Shown: positions 51,301-61,377 of the stretch, one piece after another | How the letters are laid out: every line of letters begins with the position of its first letter | Numbering within the stretch: position 1 is the first letter of the stretch | Source: Streptomyces sp. CA-210063 | GTDB lineage: Bacteria > Actinomycetota > Actinomycetes > Streptomycetales > Streptomycetaceae | NCBI RefSeq assembly: GCF_024612015.1 | Contig: NZ_CP102512.1 | Coordinates: forward strand, 434,001 to 498,000 | Direction: 5' to 3' | Length of the DNA stretch: 64,000 nt | Translations under genes and position numbers: made by a program | Notes under the pieces: model-generated | The model's database searches: none | Seen by the model: the letters and a program-made list of their open reading frames with translations, nothing else | What the model was told of the DNA's origin: nothing

Positions 51301-53436
51301 TCAGACGCCCCCGCGCCTGACCCGGCGAAGCAGTACGACTCCGGCGAGCACCGCCGCGCCACCGATCATGGCCGGCCACAACTGCGCCCCGGTCTCGGCG
51401 AGGTCGCCCGTCGCCGATTCGGACCCCTGCGATTCGGACCCCTGCGATCCGGGCTGACCCGCGGCCGACGGTACGTTGGCGGCGGGGGTCGTCTGCTCGG
51501 GGGTGACGGCCTTGGCGCCGTTGTCTCCGGCATCGTCACCGCCCTCGCCCCCGGCGGCGGTGCCGCGCTGGGTCGCCTTCAGCGAGCCGAGGACCTGAGG
51601 CTCCTTGTCGCCGCCCTGGTTCGCCGCGTCGTCACCGTCGGCGGGTGCCTGGGCGGTCTCGGTGGGCTCGGCCGTGTTCTCGTCCTGGTTCTGGTCCGGG
51701 TCCTGATCCTGGTCCTGGTTCTGGTCGTTGCCCGGCTGCTCCTGGCCCTGGTCCTGTCCCTGGTCCTGGCCTTCGCCGTTGCCGGGCTGCTCCTGGTCGT
51801 TGCCCGGCTGCTCCTGGTCCTGACCCTGGTCGTTGCCCGGCTGCTCCTGACCCGGGTCCTGGTCGCCACCGTCGCCCTGGTCACCACCATTGCCCTGATC
51901 ACCACCATTGCCCTGGTCACCACCGACGTCGGCCGCGTCGCACTCGCGCCCGCTGTTGATGCACTCCACCATCTCCCGCATCAGGTCCTCGTCGAAGACA
52001 TTGATGAAGTCGCCGTGGTCGGTGACGGGCTTGTGGAGCTGCTCGGGGAAGGCGTCGACCGCGAAGAGCGGGGTCGTACGGCCGCCGTCCTGGAGGCTCG
52101 GGGCGTCGACGTCGTAGACGATGCGCTGGACCAGCTGCGGGATGGCCTGGAAGCCACTGGGGCAGCTGCCGTCGGCGGCGGCGAAGGCCACGTGGGTGCG
52201 GTGGTTGGCGCTGTCGATGTTGCGGCCGTCCCAGCAACTCTGGAACTCGAAGGTGCGTACGACGTCGCTGCCGGCGGGGCAGAGCGGGTACTTGTCCTTC
52301 AGCTGCCGGTCCTCGAAGCCGGTGCAGCTCCAGGAGGCGTTGGCGTTGGCCGTGCCGTTGATGAAGGCCTTGGCGTCACCGGTGATGATGCGCAGCAGCC
52401 TCGGCATCTCCGTGACCTCGCCGCGCGGGCTGCCCACGAAGGTCATCGTGACCTGCTTGGGCGTCACGATCTCTCCGGCGTTGCCCTCGATACCGCCGCC
52501 GGGCGAGTTGGCGTCCTGCTCGACGGTGCCGTTCTGCAGACGGATCACCGGCCAGAAGTACGAGGACTTGTCGCCCTGGTTCTCGCAGCTGGTGTCGGCG
52601 GCGGCGAGGTCCTCGTCGCTGGCGAACGCGCTGTTGCCCTGGTTGCCGACGTAGTCGTGGAAGTGGTGGGCGCCGTTGGAGACACCGGGCGCGACGATGA
52701 CGTTGTCCGAGTTGAACAGACCGTTCGCGTTCACACCGCAGTCCGTGCTGAAGGAACCGGTGGAGCCGTTCTGCTGCCCGCCCCGATCCTGTGCGTTCGG
52801 CTGAACGGATGTGATGTCGGCGTAGTCCGCGGCCACCGGCCCGTTGCCGGCCTGCCCGCCGTTGCCCTGCTGACCGTCCTGCGGATCGCCCTGGTCCTGA
52901 CCGTCGCCGCCGTCGCCGTTCTGGTCGGCGCCGTCCTGATCGCCGCCGTTCTGATCGGCGTTCGGGTTCTCGGCGGGGCGCAGCTCACAGGTGGCGAGCG
53001 AGTCGAGCCCCTCGGGGCGGTCCCCGACGCGGTCGATGGCGATCGCGATCCGCTCGATCGTGGCGGCCCGCTTCTCCTTCAACGGGTTCATGATCGCGTT
53101 GTCGGCGAAGCCGCTGTCCTGCTGCTGGGCCTGAACGGAGTTCTGCAGCCGCTGGTAGGCCTCGGCTATCTGCTGGTCCAGGGCGGCGAGTTCCTTGTCG
53201 ACCTCCGCCCGCGCCCCGTCGGGCACCTCCGTCAGTTCGCTGCCGACATCGGGGCAGTCGATCGTGCCGGCCGCCGAGTCGACCTGCTGGACAGTGTCGT
53301 CCGGCGAGCCCTCCTCGGTGGCCGACGCGTAGACGTTGACGGCCACGAGCCCGCCCCCGCCCAAGATCAGCGCGATCGCGGCAGAGGTCGCGCGCCGTGC
53401 TCCTGATGGGCGTCTGCGCCTGGTGGTGCGTCCCAC
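51301..53436 (-). CDS. DUF1996 protein with LAETG sortase signal
   Basis: A 711-residue cell-wall protein. An N-terminal basic stretch and hydrophobic helix form a signal ([20 protein letters not shown]). A helical segment with [20 protein letters not shown] leads to the DUF1996 domain ([15 protein letters not shown] start; [45 protein letters not shown] end). Two low-complexity D/Q/G/N-rich zones flank the domain; the second has GDQGNG and QEQPGND repeats. The C-terminus is DLAETG, a hydrophobic helix and RRVRRGGV, a class E sortase signal. GTG 53436 follows GGAG. The function of the domain is unknown. Confidence 0.85.
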   Translation of the reverse strand: MGRTTRRRRPSGARRATSAAIALILGGGGLVAVNVYASATEEGSPDDTVQQVDSAAGTIDCPDVGSELTEVPDGARAEVDKELAALDQQIAEAYQRLQNSVQAQQQDSGFADNAIMNPLKEKRAATIERIAIAIDRVGDRPEGLDSLATCELRPAENPNADQNGGDQDGADQNGDGGDGQDQGDPQDGQQGNGGQAGNGPVAADYADITSVQPNAQDRGGQQNGSTGSFSTDCGVNANGLFNSDNVIVAPGVSNGAHHFHDYVGNQGNSAFASDEDLAAADTSCENQGDKSSYFWPVIRLQNGTVEQDANSPGGGIEGNAGEIVTPKQVTMTFVGSPRGEVTEMPRLLRIITGDAKAFINGTANANASWSCTGFEDRQLKDKYPLCPAGSDVVRTFEFQSCWDGRNIDSANHRTHVAFAAADGSCPSGFQAIPQLVQRIVYDVDAPSLQDGGRTTPLFAVDAFPEQLHKPVTDHGDFINVFDEDLMREMVECINSGRECDAADVGGDQGNGGDQGNGGDQGDGGDQDPGQEQPGNDQGQDQEQPGNDQEQPGNGEGQDQGQDQGQEQPGNDQNQDQDQDPDQNQDENTAEPTETAQAPADGDDAANQGGDKEPQVLGSLKATQRGTAAGGEGGDDAGDNGAKAVTPEQTTPAANVPSAAGQPGSQGSESQGSESATGDLAETGAQLWPAMIGGAAVLAGVVLLRRVRRGGV
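51640..51930 (-). repeat. Degenerate tandem repeats coding QEQPGNDQ and GDQGNG units
   Basis: Short coding repeats (units of about 12-30 bases such as GGCAACGACCAGGAGCAGCC) make a flexible wall-spanning segment between DUF1996 and the sortase signal. Copy number may vary between strains. Confidence 0.6.
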
Positions 53437-53675
53437 GGATAGCTCCTACGACGTCGTGGTCGGTTCCGGGCATGGAAAACCCCAGCCCCATACGGAGCCG
53501 GCCCCCGGTGCGTTCAAGCGCCTGGTGAATTCACAGGAATCTCATAGGAAGCCGCATGTCGCAGGTGGTCACCGCACCGGCGGGCGCTCTCCCCGCCGTG
53601 CGGCCGGTGGCACGGGCTGTGACAGTGTGTGATCCCCTCTCGCCTCTGAGCGCGGGGCAGTGTAGACATGGGCAC

Positions 53676-56453
53676 ATGGTCCGTCTCCTGGGTCGATCTC
53701 GCTCTCAGTCGACCCGCCGTCCCCGAGGTCAGCGCGCGCAGGGCCGGGCGGACCGCGCCCGGCGGGTGATGCACGGATCCGACGGCGGCGCACCTCGGGA
53801 GCGCGGAGGCGGGTGGGGCCGGCTCGCGGGGCTGCGGGCGGCGTTGAGCGGGCGCAGTGTCGCCGGGCAGGTGTTCCTGCTGCAAGTGGTGATCGTGCTG
53901 GTCCTGGTCGTGTCGGCCGTGGTGGCGCTGGTCCTCCAGGTACGGCACGACAGCACCAAGGAAGCGCACAACCGTTCACTCGCCGTGGCGGAGACGTTCG
54001 CCAACGCGCCGGGGACCCGGGAGGCGCTCAGCGCGGACGATCCGACGGCGGTGCTCCAGCCGAGGGCCGAGGCCGCCCGGATCCAGTCCGAGGTGGACTT
54101 CATCGTCGTGATGAACACCGACGGGGTCCGGTACACCCATCCGAAGACGGACCGCATCGGCAAGCAGTTCGTCGGCACCCTCGAACCCGCGCTCGAAGGC
54201 GAGTCCTTCACGGAGGAGATCGACGGAACGCTCGGACCGCTCGTCCAGGCCGTGGTGCCGATCAAGGCACCCGACGGTTCGGTCGTGGGCCTGGTCTCGG
54301 CCGGAATCACCACCGAGAACGTGGGCGGGGCCGCGGAACAGCAGCTGCCTCTCGTACTGGCCGCCGCCGCGGCGGCCCTCGTCCTGAGCACGGCGGGCAC
54401 GGCCCTCGTCAGCAAGCGGCTTCTGCGCCAGACCCATGGCCTCGGCCCGTCCGAGATGACCCGCATGTACGAGCATCACGACGCGGTGCTGCACGCCGTA
54501 CGGGAGGGCGTGATCATCGTCGGCGGCGGGGGCCGGCTGCTGCTCGCCAACGACGAGGCCCACCGCCTGCTCGACCTGCCGGCGGACGCCGAGGGCCAAG
54601 ACGTCCTCGCCTTGGGCCTGGAGCCGCACATGGCCGACCTGCTGGCCTCGGGACGCGTCGCCAACGACGAGGTGCACCTGGTGGGCGACCGGCTGATCGC
54701 GGTCAACCAGCGCGCCACCGATCTGCAGGGCGAGCCCTCCGGAAGCGTCGCCACGCTCCGCGACTCCACCGAGCTGCGCGCCCTCTCCGGCCGGGCGGAG
54801 GCCGCGCGGGAGCGCCTGAAGCTGCTCTACGACGCCGGAGTGGGTGTCGGCACCGGCCTGGACGTGACCCGCACCGCCGAGGAGCTGGCGGAGGTGGCCG
54901 TCCCCCGGTTCGCGGACTTCGTCACCGTCGACCTGGCCCCGGCGGCGCTCAGCGGTGACGAGCCGGAGACGGTCACCACCCTGCGCCGTACGGCGTTCAG
55001 CGGGATCCGCAAGGACGCGCCGCTGTACAAGGTGGGCGAGACGATCGACCTCGTCCCCTCCTCTCCGCAGGCCCACAGCATCGACAGCGGCGGTTCGGTG
55101 CTCGTGGTCGACCTCAGCAGGGCACCCGGCTGGCAGGCACAGGACCTCGAACGGTCCGCGCAGGTCGTGGAGTACGGCATCCACTCGCTGATCACCGTGC
55201 CGTTGCGCGTGGGGCAGCTGGTGATGGGGGTCGCCAACTTCTGGCGCTCGGAGAAGCCCGAGCCGTTCGACCAGGAGGAGCTGGCCCTCGCCGAGGAACT
55301 CGTCGCCCGGGCGGCGGTCTCCATCGACAACGCGCGCCGCTACACGCGCGAGCACACGATGGCCGAGACCCTGCAACGCAGCCTGCTGCCGCGCAACCTT
55401 CCCGAGCAGAGCGCACTGGACGTCGCCTACCGGTATCTGCCCGCGCAGGCCGGGGTGGGCGGGGACTGGTTCGACGTACTGCCCCTGTCCGGCACCCGGG
55501 TCGCGGTCGTCGTGGGCGACGTCGTCGGGCACGGGCTGCACGCCGCGGCCACGATGGGGCGGCTGCGCACCGCCGTCCACAACTTCACCGCGCTCGACCT
55601 GCCGCCGGACGAGATCCTCGGACTGCTCGACGAGATGGTCAGCCGTATCGACCAGGACGAGGCGGTGGTGGACGGCACCGCCCCGATCACCGGGGCGACC
55701 TGCCTGTACGCGATCTACGACCCGGTCTCGCGGCGCTGCACCGTCGCCCGGGCCGGCCATCCGCCGCTCGCGGTGGCCCGGCCCGACGGCAGGGTCGACT
55801 TCCCCGACATACCGGCCGGTCCGCCGCTCGGACTCGGCGGCCTGCCCTTCGAGACGGCGGAGCTGGACCTGGAGGAGGGCAGCCGGCTGGTGCTGTACAC
55901 CGACGGGCTCGTCGAGGACCGGGAGCGGGACATCGACGACGGGCTCGAACTGCTGCGCACCGCCCTGGCCGGGTCCGACACCTCGCCGCAGGGCACCTGT
56001 CAGGCCGTGCTGGACGCTCTGCCGCCGAGCCGGGCGAGCGACGACATCGCGCTGATCGTCGCCCGCACCCGTGCGCTGGACACCGGCCGCGTCGTCGAGT
56101 GGGAGGTGCCCGGCGATCCCGCGGCAGTCGCCCGGGCACGGGCCGACGCCACCCGGCAGCTGGCCGCATGGGGCCTGGAGGAGCTGGAGTTCACCACCGA
56201 GCTGATCCTCAGCGAGCTGGTCACCAACGCGATCCGGTACGGCGGCGACCCCATCCGTGTCCGGCTCATCCACGACCGCAATCTGATCTGCGAGGTCACC
56301 GACAGCAGTCACACCTCGCCGCATCTGCGGTACGCCGCCACGACCGACGAGGGCGGCCGCGGCCTCTACCTCATCGCCCAGCTCACCCAGCGCTGGGGCA
56401 CCCGCTACTCCCCCACCGGCAAGACCATCTGGACCGAACAGGCACTGCCCTGA
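53676..56453 (+). CDS. Multidomain sensor PP2C (SpoIIE-type) phosphatase
   Basis: A 925-residue protein. Two membrane helices (VFLLQVVIVLVLVVSAVVAL; PLVLAAAAAALVLSTAGTAL) bracket a single-Cache sensor domain (FIVVMNTDGVRYTHPKTDRI). A PAS domain ([20 protein letters not shown]), a GAF domain (GVGTGLDVTRTAEELAEVAV), the SpoIIE phosphatase (GGDWFDVLPLSGTRVAVVVG; LVLYTDGLVEDRERD) and a C-terminal HATPase anti-sigma-kinase-like domain (LSELVTNAIRYGG; TTDEGGRGLYL) follow. It probably controls an anti-anti-sigma switch in response to an external ligand. No sigma-factor gene is close. ATG 53676 is likely; upstream methionines lack support. Confidence 0.9.
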   Translation: MVRLLGRSRSQSTRRPRGQRAQGRADRARRVMHGSDGGAPRERGGGWGRLAGLRAALSGRSVAGQVFLLQVVIVLVLVVSAVVALVLQVRHDSTKEAHNRSLAVAETFANAPGTREALSADDPTAVLQPRAEAARIQSEVDFIVVMNTDGVRYTHPKTDRIGKQFVGTLEPALEGESFTEEIDGTLGPLVQAVVPIKAPDGSVVGLVSAGITTENVGGAAEQQLPLVLAAAAAALVLSTAGTALVSKRLLRQTHGLGPSEMTRMYEHHDAVLHAVREGVIIVGGGGRLLLANDEAHRLLDLPADAEGQDVLALGLEPHMADLLASGRVANDEVHLVGDRLIAVNQRATDLQGEPSGSVATLRDSTELRALSGRAEAARERLKLLYDAGVGVGTGLDVTRTAEELAEVAVPRFADFVTVDLAPAALSGDEPETVTTLRRTAFSGIRKDAPLYKVGETIDLVPSSPQAHSIDSGGSVLVVDLSRAPGWQAQDLERSAQVVEYGIHSLITVPLRVGQLVMGVANFWRSEKPEPFDQEELALAEELVARAAVSIDNARRYTREHTMAETLQRSLLPRNLPEQSALDVAYRYLPAQAGVGGDWFDVLPLSGTRVAVVVGDVVGHGLHAAATMGRLRTAVHNFTALDLPPDEILGLLDEMVSRIDQDEAVVDGTAPITGATCLYAIYDPVSRRCTVARAGHPPLAVARPDGRVDFPDIPAGPPLGLGGLPFETAELDLEEGSRLVLYTDGLVEDRERDIDDGLELLRTALAGSDTSPQGTCQAVLDALPPSRASDDIALIVARTRALDTGRVVEWEVPGDPAAVARARADATRQLAAWGLEELEFTTELILSELVTNAIRYGGDPIRVRLIHDRNLICEVTDSSHTSPHLRYAATTDEGGRGLYLIAQLTQRWGTRYSPTGKTIWTEQALP

Positions 56454-56516
56454 CGGCCACCGCACAGGCCTCGTCCTGAGGGACACGGCCCCCCACGCCC
56501 AAGGAGAGACCGGAGC

Positions 56517-57404
56517 ATGCGTATCGGACTGCTCGGAACAGGACCGTGGGCCGAGATGGCCTACGCCCCCGCGCTGAGCGCTCACCAGGAGCTGGACTTC
56601 GTGGGGGTGTGGGGCAGGCGGCCGGAGGCGGCCAAGGAACTGGCCGACCAGTACGGCGGTCTGCACGTGTACGAGGACGTCGACGCCCTGTTCGCCGACG
56701 TGGACGCGGTCGCCGTGGCCCTGCCGCCCTCGGTCCAGGCACCGCTCGCGGCGCGTGCCGCCCGTGCGGGCTGTCATCTGCTGCTCGACAAGCCCCTCGC
56801 GACGGACGTCGAGCAGGGGCGGGCCGTCGTCGACGCGGTCGAGGAGGCCGGTGTCGCCTCCGTCGTCTTCTTCACCGCCCGTTTCCAGACCGCGATCGAC
56901 GCGTGGATCACCGAACAGGCCGCCGGCGAGGGCTGGTTCACGGCCCGCGCGGAGTGGTTCGGCTCACTGTTCGACGACGAGAGCGACAGCCCCTTCGCGG
57001 CCTCGCCGTGGCGGCGGGAGAAGGGGGCCCTGTGGGATGTCGGCCCGCACGCCCTGTCCGTGCTGCTGCCGATCCTCGGGGACGTCGAGAAGGTGGCCGC
57101 CGCCGTGCGCGGGCCCAAGGACACGGTCCATCTGATCCTCCTGCACACCGGCGGGGCGTCCAGCACGGTCACCCTCAGCCTCACGGCCCCGCCGGCGGCC
57201 TCCGGCGCCACGGTCGAGCTGCGCGGCCGGGCCGGGACGACCGTACTGCCCACGTCCGACGAAGGTGCCGTACCGGCTCTCGTCCGCGCGGGGGACGCCC
57301 TGTTGGCCGCTGCCCGCGGTGGCCGCCCGCACCCGTGCGACGCCGCGTTCGCGCTGCGGGTGACCGAGCTGCTGGTCGCCGCTGAAGGGCAGTTGACCGG
57401 CTGA
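56517..57404 (+). CDS. Gfo/Idh/MocA-family oxidoreductase
   Basis: A 295-residue NAD(P)-dependent enzyme. Nucleotide-binding start MRIGLLGTGPWAEMAYAPAL, then DAVAVALPPSVQAPLAARA and DKPLATDVEQG (the EKP-type motif, here DKP), and a C-terminal substrate domain beginning AEWFGSLFDDESDSPFA. It oxidises or reduces a sugar, polyol or related compound; the substrate is unknown. ATG 56517 follows AAGGAGAGACC. It stands alone before a terminator. Confidence 0.87.
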   Translation: MRIGLLGTGPWAEMAYAPALSAHQELDFVGVWGRRPEAAKELADQYGGLHVYEDVDALFADVDAVAVALPPSVQAPLAARAARAGCHLLLDKPLATDVEQGRAVVDAVEEAGVASVVFFTARFQTAIDAWITEQAAGEGWFTARAEWFGSLFDDESDSPFAASPWRREKGALWDVGPHALSVLLPILGDVEKVAAAVRGPKDTVHLILLHTGGASSTVTLSLTAPPAASGATVELRGRAGTTVLPTSDEGAVPALVRAGDALLAAARGGRPHPCDAAFALRVTELLVAAEGQLTG

Positions 57405-57440
57405 CACACCAACTCACCGACGCTGTTCGGGTTTGTGTTC

Positions 57441-57471
57441 GCCCGCCACCGGCAATCGACCGGTGGCGGGC
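57441..57471. terminator. Perfect 12-bp hairpin after the Gfo/Idh gene
   Basis: GCCCGCCACCGG pairs with CCGGTGGCGGGC around the 7-base loop CAATCGA, 36 bases after the stop. Confidence 0.8.
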
Positions 57472-57508
57472 ACGCCTTCGCCTCGCGCTTTTCGGTGAGG
57501 AGGTGCCC

Positions 57509-58300
57509 GTGAGCGAACCGGACGGGACCGCCGCCGTGCCCCCGAGGGACGGGGCGGCGGCCGGACAGAGGGAGCAGGACGCGCGGACGGTCATGCGGCT
57601 GCGCCTGGGGGTCGGCGTCATCGGCGTCCTACTGCCCCTCGCGCTGCCGGCCGGCAACTGGATCGCGGCGCGGCTCGACGGCCGGACCGGGGAGGACGCC
57701 TGGCCCGGGTCCATGAGCGGTGCGTACTACACCAGCACCCGCGACATCTTCGTCGGCGCGCTGTGCGCCCTCGGGATCTTCCTGATCGTCTACCGCTACA
57801 ACAAGCTGAACGACGTCATGGGCACGATCGCCGGAGCCTGCGCCCTCGGCGTCGCGCTCTTCCCGACCGCCCCGGGCTCCGGGGGCGACACCGGTCAGCA
57901 GACGATCTCCGTGTTCCACCAGATCTTCGCCGTCGCCCTGTTGACGTCGATGGCCGCCTTCTGCCTGCTCATGTACCGGGCGCCCGGTGTCAAGGACCGG
58001 TCGTACGTGCGGCGTCCCTACCTCGTGGCCGGTGTGCTGATCCTCGCCTTCATGGCACTCGCGGCCGCGGCGGCGCTCACCAAGGTGGGCGACGACTGGC
58101 TGATCACGCCCCTGTACCTGTGCGAGTGGCTGTCCGTCTGGTCCTTCGGCTTCGCCTGGACGGGCGCGGCCCTGTCCCTCGCCGCGGACATCGACCGTCT
58201 GTCCCGGACCCGGGCGGTCGTCGGGGCCGTGCTCGACTGGCTCCGTGGCCTCGGCGGTCTCGTGGGCCGGGGGAAGCCGCGCTCGCGTGAGGCGACGTGA
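57509..58300 (+). CDS. Multi-pass membrane protein of unknown function
   Basis: About 263 residues. After a charged N-terminus there are six to seven hydrophobic segments (LGVGVIGVLLPLALPAGNWI; IFVGALCALGIFLIVY; MGTIAGACALGVALFP; QIFAVALLTSMAAFCLLMY; LVAGVLILAFMALAAAAAL; CEWLSVWSFGFAWTGAAL). SMSGAYYTSTRDIFVG before helix 2 recalls DUF998/Frag1-like membrane proteins. The GTG at 57509 is chosen because GAGGAGG lies 5 bases before it; the GTG at 57503 overlaps that site. Confidence 0.78.
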   Translation: MSEPDGTAAVPPRDGAAAGQREQDARTVMRLRLGVGVIGVLLPLALPAGNWIAARLDGRTGEDAWPGSMSGAYYTSTRDIFVGALCALGIFLIVYRYNKLNDVMGTIAGACALGVALFPTAPGSGGDTGQQTISVFHQIFAVALLTSMAAFCLLMYRAPGVKDRSYVRRPYLVAGVLILAFMALAAAAALTKVGDDWLITPLYLCEWLSVWSFGFAWTGAALSLAADIDRLSRTRAVVGAVLDWLRGLGGLVGRGKPRSREAT

Positions 58301-58347
58301 CCACACCCGGCCGGGCTCTGATCAGCGACTCCTGACCGGCAGGGGCC

Positions 58348-59130
58348 TCAGGCGCGAGTGCCGGTGAGGAATCGGTCCAGCGTGGCGGTGAGTTCCGCCG
58401 GCTTCTCCACCGGGAGCTCGTGGCCGGCGTCCAGGATGCGGACTTCGGCGTCCGGGTAGGCCTTGGCCATGCGGAGCATCTGGGAGACGGGGAGCTGGAT
58501 GTCGTAGTAGCCGTGGACGAGCAGGGTCGGGGTGCGGATCTCGCCGAGGCGGTCGAGGACGTCGAAGGCGCGCATCGCGCCGTAGAGGGTCATGACGACC
58601 TCGCGCGGAGTGGCCGCGGAGGCGCGGACGTACTCGCGGATCTCCTCGCGGGGGTAGCCCGGGGCGAAGGCGCGCTGGATGTTGGCGGCGACGAACAGCT
58701 TGAAGGGGACGCGGGCCGAGGCCGCCATGAGCAGGCCCCGGCCACGGCTGTAGGTCATGCGGCCGATGGAGTTGACCAGCACCATGCGCTCCACCCGCTC
58801 GGGGTGGGACAGGGCGATGGTCTGGGAGATCATGCCGCCCATGGAGTGGCCGACGAGCACGAACCGCTCGATCTTCAGGTGATCGAGGACGGCCAGGACG
58901 TCCCTTGCCAGCTCCTCGATCGTGCGCACCCCGGCGCCGCCGCTCTCGCCGTGCCCGCGCAGGTCGAGCCGGACCACGCGCCGTTTCGCGGAGAAGTGCG
59001 CCACCTGGTGGTCCCAGCGGTGCCGGTTCGCCGTCCAGCCGTGGACGAACACCAGGGGCACCCCGTCGCCGTCGCGGGGGCCCTCGTCGTCGTACGTCAG
59101 TGCGGCGCCGGCGACTTCGAGCTGCGGCAT
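58348..59130 (-). CDS. Alpha/beta-hydrolase
   Basis: A 260-residue hydrolase with the full triad: Ser96 in VGHSMGGM, Asp210 in VHGYYDIQLP and His237 in DAGHELPV; the oxyanion loop is FVHGWTANRHRW. It could be an esterase, lipase or lactonase. ATG 59130 follows GCAGGAGG. The gene converges on the membrane protein gene and is divergent from DUF1152. Confidence 0.9.
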   Translation of the reverse strand: MPQLEVAGAALTYDDEGPRDGDGVPLVFVHGWTANRHRWDHQVAHFSAKRRVVRLDLRGHGESGGAGVRTIEELARDVLAVLDHLKIERFVLVGHSMGGMISQTIALSHPERVERMVLVNSIGRMTYSRGRGLLMAASARVPFKLFVAANIQRAFAPGYPREEIREYVRASAATPREVVMTLYGAMRAFDVLDRLGEIRTPTLLVHGYYDIQLPVSQMLRMAKAYPDAEVRILDAGHELPVEKPAELTATLDRFLTGTRA

Positions 59131-59310
59131 GAGGGCCTCCTGCGGTGCGATCCGGTTACTGGCCGGTACGGTATCCGCCGGCCCGGCCCCGCGTCATCGT
59201 CGTCCAGGGAAGTCCACCAAGGAAATCGAGGGTGCCCCCGCACTCGTTCATGACCGCCGGCTCCCGGAAATCGCGCGCGCCCGCGCCCAGGGCCCTGTTA
59301 GCTTCCCCCG
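59131..59310. promoter_or_regulatory. Divergent promoter region with a probable leaderless start for DUF1152
   Basis: On the plus strand TAGCTT (59299-59304) ends 7 bases before the GTG at 59311 and no ribosome site is present. No clear -35 or operator was found. Confidence 0.4.
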
Positions 59311-60276
59311 GTGTTCTCACTCGGACAACCCGCGTTCTTCACCCGGCTGCGCGACGCGCGGCGCGTGCTCATAGCCGGTGCCGGTGGCGGTTTCGACGTC
59401 TACGCCGGTCTGCCGCTGGCCCTCGCCCTGCGTTCGGCGGGCAAGGAGGTCCATCTCGCGAACCTCTCGTTCGCCGATCTGTACGGCCTGAGCCTGGACG
59501 TGTGGCTGGAACAGGACGTCGCGGCCATCGGTCCGGACACCACGTTCCGGGGCGACTACTTCCCCGAGCGCGCCCTCGCCCAGTGGCTGGCCCTGCACCG
59601 GCTGCCCAGCACGGTGTACGCGCTCTCCCGTACGGGTGTCACACCCCTGCGGGCCGCGTATCGCGCGCTCCTCGACCATCTGGGCGGGGTGGACGCCGTC
59701 GTGCTGGTGGACGGCGGAACCGACATCCTGATGCGCGGCGACGAGCACGGGCTCGGGACGCCGGAGGAGGACATGGCGAGTCTGGGTGCTGTCGCCGGGC
59801 TCGACGAGGTCCCGGAGCGGCTGGTGGCGTGCCTCGGCTTCGGCGTGGACTCCTACCACGGGGTCAACCACTCGCTGGTCCTGGAGAACCTGGCCGCGCT
59901 GGAGCGCGACGGCGCCTACCTCGGCGCGTTCTCGCTGCCGCGCGACAGCCGTGAGGGGGCCCTGTATCTGGACGCGGTGGCCCATGCCCAGCGGTGTACG
60001 CCGGATCACCCGAGCATCGTGAACGGGTCGGTCGCGGCGGCCGTACGCGGCGAGTTCGGCGACGTCCGGTTCACCGACCGGACCCGGAACAGCGAACTGT
60101 TCATCAACCCGCTGATGGCCCTGTACTTCTGTGTGGACGCCGTCGGGCTCGCCCGCCGCAACCTCTATCTCGACCGGCTGGAGAAGACCGAACTCACCCG
60201 GCAGATCAGCTCGGTCATCGCGGAGTTCCGGGACGAACTTCCCCGGCAGCGCCAGCCACGCGCCTTCCCGCATTGA
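59311..60276 (+). CDS. DUF1152 family protein
   Basis: A 321-residue protein with a nucleotide-binding-like N-terminus RVLIAGAGGGFDVYAGLPLA, then LVDGGTDILMRGDEHGLGT with acidic metal-type residues, and a C-terminal FINPLMALYFCVDAVGLARR. Members of DUF1152 occur in bacteria and archaea without a known activity. It is followed 39 bases later by the aldo/keto reductase on the same strand, though that gene seems to have its own promoter. Confidence 0.82.
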   Translation: MFSLGQPAFFTRLRDARRVLIAGAGGGFDVYAGLPLALALRSAGKEVHLANLSFADLYGLSLDVWLEQDVAAIGPDTTFRGDYFPERALAQWLALHRLPSTVYALSRTGVTPLRAAYRALLDHLGGVDAVVLVDGGTDILMRGDEHGLGTPEEDMASLGAVAGLDEVPERLVACLGFGVDSYHGVNHSLVLENLAALERDGAYLGAFSLPRDSREGALYLDAVAHAQRCTPDHPSIVNGSVAAAVRGEFGDVRFTDRTRNSELFINPLMALYFCVDAVGLARRNLYLDRLEKTELTRQISSVIAEFRDELPRQRQPRAFPH

Positions 60277-60315
60277 CCGTGGGGGTCCGTGCGGAACAGA
60301 TGACAGACTGACGCC

Positions 60316-61299
60316 ATGGAAGAACGCGCATTCGGTAGGTCGGGTCAGCACGCGTCCGTGGTCGGTCTCGGCACATGGCAGCTGGGCGCCGACTGGGGAG
60401 ACGTCGACGACAAGGAAGCCCTGGCGGTGCTGGAGGCGGCGGCCGAGTCGGGGGTGACCTTCTTCGACACGGCCGACGTCTACGGCGACGGGCGAAGCGA
60501 GGAGACCATCGCCACGTTCCTGCGGAGCAGGCCCGACCTCCATGTGTTCGTCGCGACGAAGATGGGCCGTCGCGTTGACCAGATCCCCGAGAACTACGTC
60601 CTCGACAACTTCCGGGCCTGGAACGACCGGTCCCGCCGCAACCTCGGCGTGGACCGCCTCGACCTGGTCCAGCTGCACTGTCCGCCCACGCCCGTCTACT
60701 CCTCGGACGAGGTGTTCGACGCCCTGGACACCCTGGTCGAGGAGGAGCGCATCGCCACGTACGGCGTCAGCGTGGAGACCTGTGCCGAGGCGCTGACGGC
60801 GATCGCCCGGCCGAACGTGGCGAGCGTGCAGATCATCCTCAACCCGTTCCGTATGAAGCCGCTCCTGGACGTCCTCCCGGCGGCCGAGAAGGCGGGCGTC
60901 GCGATCATCGCCCGTGTTCCGCTGGCGTCGGGGCTGCTGTCGGGCAAGTACACCAAGGACACGGTCTTCGCGGAGAACGACCACCGCACGTACAACCGGC
61001 ACGGCGAGTCCTTCGACCAGGGCGAGACCTTCTCCGGCGTCGACTACGGGACGGGTGTCGAGGCGGCCGTCGAGTTCGCCGCGCTCGCTCCCGAGGGCTT
61101 CACTCCGGCCCAGTTGGCGCTGCGCTGGATCATCCAGCTGCCGGGTGTCACGACCGTGATCCCCGGTGCCCGCACCCCCGAGCAGGCCCGCGCCAACGCG
61201 GCCGCCGCCGCGCTGCCGGCGCTGCCCGAGGAGACGCTCACCGCGATCCGGGAGCTGTACGACCGGCGGATCAAGGAGCAGGTGGAGAGCCGCTGGTAG
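60316..61299 (+). CDS. Aldo/keto reductase
   Basis: A 327-residue NADPH-dependent reductase. The catalytic set is visible: Asp and Tyr in FFDTADVYGDGRSEET, Lys in VATKMGR and His in LVQLHCPPTP. NADPH-binding comes from VARVPLASGLLSGKY and TVIPGARTPEQARAN. It reduces aldehydes or ketones of unknown type. There is no ribosome site; CAGACT ends 7 bases before the ATG, suggesting a leaderless transcript. It ends in front of a strong two-way hairpin. Confidence 0.92.
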   Translation: MEERAFGRSGQHASVVGLGTWQLGADWGDVDDKEALAVLEAAAESGVTFFDTADVYGDGRSEETIATFLRSRPDLHVFVATKMGRRVDQIPENYVLDNFRAWNDRSRRNLGVDRLDLVQLHCPPTPVYSSDEVFDALDTLVEEERIATYGVSVETCAEALTAIARPNVASVQIILNPFRMKPLLDVLPAAEKAGVAIIARVPLASGLLSGKYTKDTVFAENDHRTYNRHGESFDQGETFSGVDYGTGVEAAVEFAALAPEGFTPAQLALRWIIQLPGVTTVIPGARTPEQARANAAAAALPALPEETLTAIRELYDRRIKEQVESRW

Positions 61300-61314
61300 C
61301 ACCAGGCGGTGCCG

Positions 61315-61353
61315 CCGCGCGGGAAGCGGCCGGTCGGGCCGCTTCCCGCGCGG
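61315..61353. terminator. Perfect 17-bp bidirectional terminator
   Basis: CCGCGCGGGAAGCGGCC pairs perfectly with GGCCGCTTCCCGCGCGG around the loop GGTCG. It lies between the converging aldo/keto reductase and the next minus-strand gene. Confidence 0.85.
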
Positions 61354-61377
61354 TGCGTCCGTGCCTCGTCGGGCGTG

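Noticed and set aside
51640..51930. Regular short repeats considered as a CRISPR array
   Set aside because: They are in-frame coding repeats of Gln/Asn/Gly/Asp units with no unique spacers and no cas genes.
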